Source: Sinotaia quadrata
Taxonomy: Eukaryota > Mollusca > Gastropoda > Architaenioglossa > Viviparidae
Direction of reading: 5' to 3'
Assembly: GCA_028829895.1 (NCBI GenBank)
Contig: CM054179.1
Location: 51,781,391-51,845,390 of the forward strand
Length of the DNA: 64,000 nucleotides
Each line of letters starts with the position of its first letter. Position 1 is the first letter of the stretch. The translations under genes were made by a program, and so were the position numbers. Below are positions 44,440-55,000 of the stretch, piece by piece. Below the pieces are notes generated by a model that saw only the letters and a list, made by a program, of their open reading frames with translations, was not told the origin of the DNA and did no database searches.

Positions 44440-44640
44440 ACCGTAGTACAATAAAGTTAATCATATTCGTCATGAAATAGTAATTGTCCACTATTGTTTT
44501 GAAAGAGAACCATAGTACGATAAAGTTAATCATAATCATCAAGAAATAGTAATTGTCCACTATTGTTTTGAAAGAGAACCATAGTACAATAAAGTTAATC
44601 ATATTCGTCTGAAATAGTAATTGTCCATTATTGTTTTGAA
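44440..44640 (-). repeat. About 66-bp tandem repeat, 3 copies
   Basis: Units gaaccatagtacaataaagt plus taatcatattcgtcatgaaatagtaattgtccactattgttttgaaaga. Flows directly into the dispersed repeat at 44640. Confidence 0.9.
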
Positions 44641-44900
44641 AGGTTGAGTGCGGTGTTTACATTGTACTGTTCTATTTTGTTGACATTCTCCACTCCACTT
44701 ACAATCTCACATACAAACACGCATAATAAGAGAGCCAGACAAACATCCATGGTGTATGCGTGTTGGACACCGTGACGAACAACAGATCTTATCTAGTATA
44801 GACAAGCCACTAAGGGACTGAATAAAGTTGTGACAGCGGAGACGTGACGTAGACGATAGCGGTACGCTACAAGGACGTTTTTCCACTGTTCACTGTCTTT
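44640..44900. repeat. Dispersed repeat, copy 2
   Basis: Diverged copy of about 310-570, same orientation, with shared tttacattgta, caaacatccat, gactgaataaagttgtg landmarks. Confidence 0.6.
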
Positions 44901-45218
44901 GTTCAAAACCCCTGTCCCTTCATAGGTGGTGGTGACATGAAGCATTCTACAGAAACACGGAACTAAAACGCAGGTTTTTACAGGGCGTCATGGTGACAGA
45001 TTGCATGTAGTAATATAGTGCATGTACACATTCTAAATATAGATTCCTTATTGCCATAAAAAAAAAACCTTTTTAAAGCCTGGAATTGCCATTTGAAAGA
45101 ACACTTTTACCTTTGATATCACTTTCCTAATTTGCATATCTTTATGAGATGCGTTGACGCAAACACTAATTGCAGTCATGTGTATAAAGATAGTCCATCT
45201 TATTGTCTTGAGCTGGAA

Positions 45219-45344
45219 TATGTCTTGAAAGTGAAGTTACAGCAGTGAGTTATTTTAATGCGAAGTCTTGAAAGTGAAGTTACAGCAATGAGTTATTTTA
45301 ATGCGAAGTCTTGAAAGTGAAGTTACAGCAGTGAGTTATTTTAA
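45219..45344 (+). repeat. 42-bp tandem repeat, 3 copies, upstream of gene B
   Basis: Units gtcttgaaagtgaagttaca plus gcagtgagttattttaatgcga. Gene A has one copy at about 21838-21880, so the expansion is specific to gene B's upstream region. Confidence 0.92.
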
Positions 45345-45417
45345 TACGAAGCTCAAGGTCATACGTGATACACTTTTTAAAACTAAACCTTTTGGCAGCA
45401 CAGGTCTCGTATTTCTA

Positions 45418-45501
45418 TTCTAATGCACAAGGAAGTTGTTTACTCACGTGTCCCACTACACAGTTGAGAATTGCATTTACACATCCGGGTCTAGAATTAA
45501 G
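45418..45501 (+). promoter_or_regulatory. Candidate noncoding first exon of receptor gene B
   Basis: Counterpart of 21950-22031, ending tctagaattaag|GTACGT. The acceptor-like tattccag before the gene A copy is not kept here (tattctaa), which favours a first exon over an internal one. Confidence 0.45.
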
Positions 45502-45565
45502 GTACGTAAAGACATTTTTGACGTTATTAACATTTTCAGCTATGCACTAGTGTTTATTCTCAAAA

Positions 45566-48045
45566 CATCCCTTAAAATCGATATTCTTGTCTTTCCGTTG
45601 ATCAGTGTTGTTTGCATTCATTGTTTAGCGGTATAATTTATTATCTTTCACAACGAAATTGTGATTAGTTTAATATCACATTTGTGTTTTTCAAATAAAT
45701 TATAACATGCGCTTCCATCATAAAATGACCCACGTCATTTCTATTGTCTTTAAAGAGATAAAATAAAACAAATAGTAAGATTTTATTGACATCAAACATG
45801 GCAATGGGAGTTAAATGAAAGTATTTCCTAGCCTTTTGGTTTAACATTATTAAATTATATAATAGCCTGAGTATGCACCGTTTTGCCCTTTATTTATCAA
45901 AATCATTAAGGTAACAAATCCTCTCCATTAATTGTTTTCTTGAAGACACTATGTGTAGACTAATAATATCTATATTTCAATGTAGACTAAAACTGAATAA
46001 ATCAGCATGTGGTTGGGAGGTTAAACACGGTCTAAAGAAACTCATCCAGTGTTTATAAAAAGTATGTGTGGTTGGACTATTATTAATAAAAATGGTATAA
46101 AGAAAACTGAACATTAAACAATGTGATATAACTATAGGTCGCCCATATATTAATGAATAATTAGGACAACACAATTGAGGTCAACACTTCCAGAAGACTT
46201 GCACGAGCCCCCAGAGGAATAATTCCTCACTGATAAATGAACAGTAGACGGACAAACGCACAGTTATGGGTTTCACACAAACTGAGGATGATAAGGAAAG
46301 GAATAAGATGAATGAAGAATTTATATAAAATAAATAATAAATAGATTAGCAAGAATCCTTCACAAATTCCCACAAGTACAATTCCAAATTATTTATCAGT
46401 CTATTCAGAGAAATGTTAGCCTCCCTTAAAGTCCTAGTTTCTCCCTATAGAAAGTCTGTCAAGTTCAAAGCTTCTCTCTCTTTCTCACTCTCTCTCTCTT
46501 TCTCTCTCTCTCTCTCAGTTTCTTTTCCTTTATCTAACTGACTTTTATAAAAGTCGACAGTTTCTACACTCCTGGCAATATAGTCTTTATTGTACTTAAT
46601 CATCAATGGTGGAGTCTCTTAGCATTGTCACTGGTACACTTGTGTTTATGATGTGTTGTTGACCACAGACCAAGTCACCGATCTAGCTTAGCATAGATTT
46701 CTTGGCTTCCTCACATGGAACAACCAAGACTGATGTTTCAATGTTCATATAAAGTCCAAGAGGCTGAGAGATCAACAAACACATGGATTGAATCCTGCAA
46801 TTAATAAAGGCAATAATCAGAGTCTGCTACATGCAAATTGGTAGTGCTTCTGAGCCAAAGGCTAAATATTTTTTCTGGGTACAATTTCATTAAGCTGAAA
46901 GAAAACATGGATTTATTATATTGTGACAAAATATTCTCTTTATGTTCTAACCAAAATCTTAATAATAAAATTCACAAAATAGCAACATGTTAGCTTTTTC
47001 ATTCTGCCAAACCAAAAGGATCAAAAAGTAAAAATGTATTGATACTCCTGAATATACACAATATTCATTTACTCTTTATTCATAACATTTTAGCCCTTTA
47101 GGACTCATCCATACAAATCTTTTAAAAAAATTATCTGTGGCTTAGATTGGACAACTCTTCACATTCAGATGTGGTTTTGACTCTGAGAAGTAATTAAATT
47201 TCCAGTTGTCTCCCATATTTAAAGACGTGTCACATGATATTTACTGTCTGGGTACCCATTGACACCACTAGTAAGCAGTTTGCCTCTGTACCTCTAGCTC
47301 ACTCGACTACACTGAAGGAGAAGTATGAAGCAGTGAAGTACGTGCTGGAGAAAATTCGTTATGATTAGTATAGATGGTTACTTTGTGTTGACCTGAAGAT
47401 TGTAAACTTTTTGTTGGGTCAACAGTCACCAAGTACCCGTGCTTTCTGTGCAGGTGGGATAGTAGGGACAAAACTCAGCATTACATGAAGCAGGACTGGC
47501 CTGTACGGGAGGAATTAGTACCTTGCAAAGCAAAGAACCTCATAAGCAACCCTCTGGAGGACAGACAAGATACTTTTCCCACCGCTGCACTTTAAGCTTG
47601 GTTTAATCAAACAGTTCACCAAAGCTCTGGACAAGCATGGTGGCTGTTTCGCTTACTTGTGCCATGCTTTTCCAGGCTTGACCATTGAGAAGTTGAAAGC
47701 TGGCATTTTTGATGATCCACAACTCCGTAAGCTAATCAGAGATCCAGAGTTTGAAAACTCAATGAACGAAGTGGAACTGGAAGCATGGAAGGCTTTTGTT
47801 CTGGTCGTGAAAAACTTTCTTAGCAACAATAAGGTCAGGAACACGCAGAGCTTGTCGCCAATATGCTGACTGCTTTCAGAAACCTTGGATGCAACATGAA
47901 CATCAAAATGCATTTCTTATTCTCACATATGGATCGGTTTCCTGAAAATCTGGGATCAATGAGCGACGAGCAAGGGGAGAGATTTCATTAGGATATGAAA
48001 GAGATGGAGACCAGGTATCAGGGACGCTGGAATGCAGCCATGATT
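45566..48045. mobile_element. About 2.5-kb insertion in gene B 5' intron
   Basis: Gene A and B agree up to about 45565 (gtgtttattctc.aaacat) and again from about 48046 (agattgttttctattttatg); the sequence between has no counterpart in gene A. It holds an LTR-family relative and a degenerate dispersed gene. The borders are approximate and no target duplication was identified; some gene A sequence was lost too (about 22100-22240). Confidence 0.6.
46130..47190 (-). mobile_element. LTR-family relative, reverse
   Basis: Aligns by eye with 58140-59090: caattgaggtcaacacttcc, gcccccagaggaataattcc, tagcctccctta, ctggcaatatag, atggtggagt, aatcctgcaatt, ggctaaatattttctc. Contains a (CT)n stretch at 46470-46520. 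Ends not defined. Confidence 0.6.
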
Positions 48046-48065
48046 TGCAGAGATTGTTTTCTATT
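47290..48065 (+). pseudogene. Degenerate copy of a dispersed protein family (TKYPCFLC type)
   Basis: Frames in turn read LKEKYEAVKYVLEKIRYD, stop, WLLCVDLKIVNFLLGQQ, TKYPCFLCRWDSRDKTQHYM, KQDWPVREELVPCKAKN, then ILFPPLHFKLGLIKQFTKAL, CHAFPGLTIEKLKAGIFDDP, NEVELEAWKAFVLVVKNFL, KMHFLFSHMDRFPENLG, DEQGERFH and METRYQGRWNA. From memory this order of motifs is a repetitive family common in arthropod genomes. Several frameshifts and stops break it. The 70-codon open frame at 47657-47869 is its longest intact piece. Function unknown to me. Confidence 0.72.
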
Positions 48066-49019
48066 TTATGTCTTATTTCTTTAAATCTTGTCTCACGAAA
48101 TTAGTTGAAAGTTATGTATGTTACTTTTATGGAAGCATTCACATATATTCATGATTACTTAACTGAAGATACGCTGCTTGTTTCAAGTAAGTTTACTTAA
48201 AATTGAAACATATACAATTATAAATATCTAATTTGCTGTATAGGCCTTATCAGCAATTATATTTGCTCACTAACAAATAAATGTAATTTTCCTATAAAGA
48301 AAACATTTAAAAAATGGTTACAATATAAAGTGAAAGCAATATGAATAGAGAATACTCACCCATCCCCCTAAGTCAGCCCATGCTCCAGTTATCGTACCTG
48401 ACGCGTAGTTAACATGTCTTCGCACGTTTTGCCAGTTGTCCTAAAAATAGGACTGGAATCTAATTTCTTGATTTTAGTCACAGTAGGACAATTTTCAACA
48501 ATAATATAAAATGTAAAATGCAGTCAGATTTTAAGCGTGATTTTTATATCGGTACTGTGTATTGTGTGTGGTGTGTGCATGTGTGTGTGTGTCTGTGTTT
48601 ATAAATAAATGCTATTCTTTTTCTTGTGCATTATAGTGATATTTTAAGAGATAGGTGTATTAAAAATAAAAATATATAAATCAAAACTCTGCAAGATTTA
48701 ATGAAAATAATAAAAATTAAATAAAGCAATTAAAAATAAATAATTTATTAAGTTATTTATTTATTGTTTGATATTCGGGAATACCCGCTTGCATCATTTG
48801 CAATATAAATAATTGATTGCTAAGAAACGATAGAAAATATTATGTGATTTTCTGAAATTGTCTTATTAGAAACATGCACTTGTTAACTATAGTTACTTGC
48901 GCATAAAAAGCAATCTTATTTTTAAAAAAATGCAATATTAATAATACTATTTTTCATTGTAGAACCAGGCAGAGACAAACAATTTTGGTACTCGGCAAAT
49001 TGTTTGTAGGAAAATAAAA

Positions 49020-49083
49020 ATGGCTGCCGTGTTGACAGAAATTATCTTTATCTACCTGCTTGCACGGATGTGTTGTGTCCAAG
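49020..49083 (+). CDS. Gene B signal-peptide exon
   Basis: MAAVLTEIIFIYLLARMCCV then Q, ending CAAG|GTAATC in phase 1. The upstream acceptor at 48961-48962 (attgtAG) is shared with gene A. Confidence 0.85.
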
Positions 49084-52000
49084 GTAATCAAGGCGATATA
49101 CTTAGAAATTCTAATGTGGGTTTTATGTTATCTATTTCTGTGAAGTATAGTTTATAATGCCGGATGCATTATTCTGCATTAGACAGGATGTTTAGTTTTT
49201 AAATGCGAACATTTCACTATTGCTTTCCTTTTGCTTTAGGCCTAGACAGTTATAAATGTGAACAAGTCATTAGAGTAAATACGAAATACTCTTTGTTTTC
49301 AACAGATTATGATGAAATATTACATATCCCTATGATCATTACCCATGCAGTATTGCCCAAGGATGTCATTGATTGATATGGCCTATAAAATATAAAAAAG
49401 AAAAAGTTCTCTGAGGAATGGAGTAAGTTAATAGCTAAAGTACACACGTACTAGATTCTAGTAAGAATGTATTAAAGTGACAAACATGTTAGCAGCTTAA
49501 GTACGCACTACGTAATAATAAAATGCATTTAATGACTAGCAAGCTAGCCAACATTTATATGCGCTATCTATTATTAAGAATGCATTAAAGCGAAGAACAG
49601 GATAGCAACTTAAATATATGAGCACTAGGTGCCAGAAATAATGCATTGAAAGGAATATGTTTTTTGCTTTTTGTTTAGCGGAAAATACGCCAAGAACTAT
49701 AAGCAGCATCTCAACATATTATAAATTAATAGTTAGTTTCTTTTCCTACACCATTATCCGATCTTCAATCATAAAATCATGACGAGATGAACATGATTAA
49801 TTATGGTAAGAGGAGTCTAAATAGTAGGTGTGATGAACATGATTAATTATGGTAAGAGGGGTTAAAATAGTAGGTGTGATGAACATGATTAATTATGGTA
49901 AGAAGGGTTAAAATAGTAGGTGTGGTGAATTATTTTTTGAAGTGATGATAAACAGGAACTGAGCACTGCCGAAGTAAACTTTGTCGGGTAGAGAGTACAG
50001 TAACCCACCATAAGTGGATCTGGTAATTCTTGTCTGTTGCATCTGTAAAATAATTTAATTTTAAATGCAATAATGGAAAAGACAAAATAAATCACGTGAC
50101 AATTAAACAACAACCAAAATTACGACCGGTGGTGGTGATCTTGTAGGTTACCTATAGTAATGAAAGCATTATTAATAACTTTTACAATGTACCTATTGAC
50201 AAGATTACTGTGGATATATACTGGAAATAGCAATTCATACCTTCCCCACACCCACCCACCCACACACACACACGATATTATCAATAGCAATCCATAACAT
50301 CTGGTATTAGTATTGTACCGATACAGCTGTGCAATGTAAGCGGTGACCTAAATACATGAAATAAAATGCATGGGTATTTAAAGCATCAGCTACATGCTAT
50401 ATGCAGTGGCAAACATGTATGAATCCAAGTGCCTTAACTCCTAAAGATGTCATTCGTTAATTTAAAATTTGAAAACATTATTGCATTATTGAGATCACAG
50501 TAAGATATACATAAAACATACAGTTTTTAAAATAAGAATTATAACAACTGGAAAGTGGGCTAGAACTAGAAATGAGATAAAAACAATATAACTGTCACAA
50601 TATGGCTTATGTAGCACACCCACACCGCCTCTAAAAATAAACTACATGCAAACCTAGTTCTAGAATGGCTGACCAGTATTCTTAGGCTAGAAATATGCAT
50701 GACTATTTACTCACTAAACTAACCAATGGAAGTACAGCTCAACCGTGCACAAACGAATGTGCCAGAAATCTACCACGACATTTTTAGTCAAATGAAAGCT
50801 GACCAATGAGGTAACACGTATTTTGGCTCATGATGTTAATAAAGTATAACTTTATCAACGGTTACCAACACAGACAGAAACCATCCTCTGTATATATTAT
50901 TGCTGAAGGTATGTGGTTTTGTTTGGATAACTAAATATTATAACTATGTTCAGTTAATCTTGACAAAGTTTTAAATTGTTATGCTTTGCTTATAATATTA
51001 GAATGTATGATGACAATGTAAATAAGAGTGTTTTGTCAGAAAACACATGTGGACAAATTCTTAACTCATATATATTTCATTGGCAGATCGGAACTTTATC
51101 TTGGATTTTGGTTTGATGAGTACTGGGCCGTGAAGCAACACCAGAGCAGAACGACCCACGGGCCAAAGACTGATTCAACAGACCACCAGAGGATTTACAA
51201 CGACATTCACAGGGACCCTAGACAACACGTCAGTTGATCCTAAGTTAAATAATTATAAAGTCAACAATCGCACAGCTCCAGTCATCTTCTTTCAGCTTTA
51301 TCTTAGAGTTCACTCAGAAACACTCAGTGTTCTTTCATAAAATCATTTATTAGTTCGTTCATTCGAGCAAACCAAATAACTACTACAGTGTCCTAGGACT
51401 CAAATGAACATTCTTTTACAACATTACACGGTCGTGAATATGAACACTATCCATTTATAAACTTTAATTGTAACTGTTGAACTATTCGCTATATATAAGC
51501 ATACTGTCTTGTGTTATTTCTTGTTGAATATATTTATTGTTGATAGTTAGAACACTCGTGTTAGCATGAGTATCTTATAAGTTATTTGTTTTAGTCTGAA
51601 AACTGTATTTACTTACTATCCTGGTTGTATGTGTCGGTCCCTCGAGTTATCTTCTCGAACTATCACTTTTCTATTCTACATTTGCTATCTTTCATCTTTC
51701 TAATAAGTGTGGCCAGCCAGAAGGTGTGGGGGTTAGCCTAAGTTTACGGGCAGCCCAGGGTGGTGTTTAATTAACATCTTGCCCGTCTCCCAGCAAAACG
51801 TCACAATAACCAACAGTTATAAATAAAATGCTGAATAAGAAACATGCATCAGCGAGCACACATTTTCAATATTTGTTTTAAACCAGCATGAATGACAACG
51901 TCAAAAGCATTTTTTACTGCTACTGTACAAATTATAAGGTTACTGTCTATGACAGTACGGGTGGAAGCCCCCATAATTAAGTTATCTTTTAGGCAAATCA

Positions 52001-55000
52001 CGCCCAAAATTGTCCAGATAGAACAGACTCGTTTTTGCCGTCATTGAAGCCAGACGTACCGAAACGTTTTCCCAAGCAGGAACTGGTGAAAAGGTCGACA
52101 GAAAACCTTGCTTGGAATTTCGGTCTGGAAAGGTCAGTCCTTTTACCCTTGGAAAAGATAGTAATTTTATATAACTCGTTTTTTCATTATATTCACTTAT
52201 TGCTTGACTGGTGTAAGTTTTCTTTCATTTTCATCTTTTTCTACATATGAATAACGTATCCCAAGTGCGATAAGCACCTGCTGTCAATTTGTTTGAACTT
52301 ATAAAGGAGTTTTGTTTCTTTGTTTGCAGATTCGAACTTTATACTTGGTCACCTTCAGTTGCATCTTAGGCTGCACCAAGAGTGCACCAGGAGTGCACCA
52401 AGACTGCGCCATTTGTGACGGAAAAGACCGCTGCCTCTCGTCACCCACCTGATATCAACTAAGACGTTTGTCATGGAATTAAAGCATGGAAGTACTTTGT
52501 ATTCACCAAGCCCGAAGAACTACGCAAACGAAACATCTTTTCTGACGACGTGGACTTTAGCCTGCAATACTTCCTGCAGTCTATTACGTGCTTTTTTCCA
52601 GTAACAATTAACAAATCCCTACACTTTGATAGTATTTGTGCTTAATTATTAAATATTCAGTATCATCTTTCTATTTTCAGGATTGGGGCTGGTAGGTGTG
52701 CAGGCAAAACTATTGGATTTTTTTCATTATTAATTATTGTAAAACACGTGACCTAAATATTGATGTATGTTGAGATTGACGTGCTTGCTTATTAACTGAA
52801 AATTGTATTAATTACATCGAATGTATATCCCCCCCCCCCCTACGCCATATCGTCTCTTTTGCTATATATGGTTTCTCTTTCTCTAGAGAAGGATTTGAAT
52901 CTTACAGTTAGATATGTGAATTCACATGTATACGTGAAAGATTTTCCTTTTTTCTCCCTTATCCGCACTCATTCATAGATGTGTCTCGAACGCTGGCAAA
53001 CACAAATGTCTTGTTACGTCAATGAAACCTTCATTCACTTTATACTTCTATCTGAATACATTCTTTGCCGCCGATATCACTACTATCAACAAATTAATCA
53101 TAGCTAATTTTAATCATTTAGTTATATAAACATTATTATAATTACTACAAGACGAAATTATCGCATATCGTTTCGTGTACATGTTCACGAATCAGGAGAG
53201 TGCACATCTTCAAATTAATTTGACAGTTAACGAAGTCCTCCATAGAAATTGATGCTTCTGGGTTATGTACGTTATGCATACAATATGTACATACTTAAGT
53301 AGGTCTGTTTTCATGCGTGTATGCTCGAGTTGATCAGACAACTCTTGAAAGCTGTAGCGGTAACTGAATACTGCATTCCTTAATGCGTGAAAGTACTTGA
53401 TGGTTGTGTTGTCATTTGTTGCATTGTCTGATCTGAGTTGAAAGTAAGTGAACATTCCATGGTTTATTCCAATCATTTTTAACACCATTTCACCTAGAAT
53501 AGTTTTTCTGGACCTAGTAGGCCATTCGGTCTCAGTAGATGTAGGGCAGCATGCAAATTTCTGGAAGAGATTTGTAGGGCCTTTCATTTGACAACAATCT
53601 TACATCTAGCACGATAGCATAGAGCAAAACAAAATACAGTTCATCACAAGACAATGCCAGTGTTTATAGGGTTTCTAACACTTAACGTTATGCATGACAA
53701 AACTAAAAAAGTCTTTGCATTTTAAACAGTTCTCTAATAATAAAATGCACAATGAATAAATCAGTATATAATAATTGATACAATGGTTACAAGGACAATA
53801 CATTTGTTTAAGTAAACTTTCATCAGCAGAGTGCATTAGATATCTGAAGTCATCGCCACTTTCCTGGAATTCAAGACTCAGTTAGTATTGATGTGAAGAA
53901 GATGTCGCAAGAGTACTAAAGTTTCTTGTGCAGTGATAGTGAGGTGCTTTAAATGTTCAAATAAGGAAAATTATTTGTGTTGGATTGCCTCTGTGCTGAA
54001 TTCAACCCAATTGCAGATCACATTGAAATGTATGGAAATTCAGGAAGGAAAATGTATTTTACCTTTCATTAACAATTTGTGATGAATTTATTGACCTCTA
54101 GCGTTTGAGGCAGGGTGGAAATGAAGATAACGAAATACTGAATCAGCATTGACTCTGATCTGACATCAATTACATTGACTCTGATTTGACATAGCTACAT
54201 TGACTCTGATTTGACATCAGTTATATTGACTGTCATGGGAAAAGGCATGGAGCTAAAAATTATATTTTATTTCATGATCTAAGACTGCTGACGGACTAGG
54301 GGAGATAATCCCGTCCTGTCAAAATTCGCACGTTTAAAAACGGCTGTAAACCAGATACATGTATGTTATGTGACTTTTAGAATTGTTCACCTAAAATTTT
54401 ATTTAGTTAGACAGACGTTTTAGACACAGTGTGTGTGGTCATTTAATGCATGTGCATATATATTTAGAGGGAATTATATATATGTTGAGTGGATCCAGTT
54501 ATATTCATGTATGCATGAATGACACGTGTTTACAAGCAAGATAGTAGATGCATATTAGATTTTGCCATAGCGAACGTGATGCATGCAAATAAAAAGCATG
54601 CATCTACAAAATAGTGTCACAAGACATAAAAGTTCTAGAAGCTTTTGAGACTCTTACCAAAGACTATAAAAGGGAGGAAGAGAGACTAATATTTTCATGA
54701 TGATAATGAGAATTTACATGAAGACATCTTACTTCACTTGTGGTGAAATTTTGTATACAGAGATTTTACAAGGAGAGTTGGGAATATCTCTTTCCACCCG
54801 TTTTTTTTTTTTATCTGGCTACTGCCAAGTATTAAAGCAATGAGGTAGCTTGTTTCAATACCCCCTGGTGGAGTGAAAAGTTTGACTTCAAGAAACATGC
54901 ATGTATCATTGTTGGAGGGACAGGATCTCAGAGCCTTACAGACATGAGAAGTACTGCATCCATAGATGCGACAACACACTTCACTAGACGATTCATCTGG

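Noticed and set aside
53210..53587. 125-codon minus-strand open frame as a host gene
   Set aside because: Inside a dated insertion, no recognised domain or splice site; mentioned only within the insertion entry.
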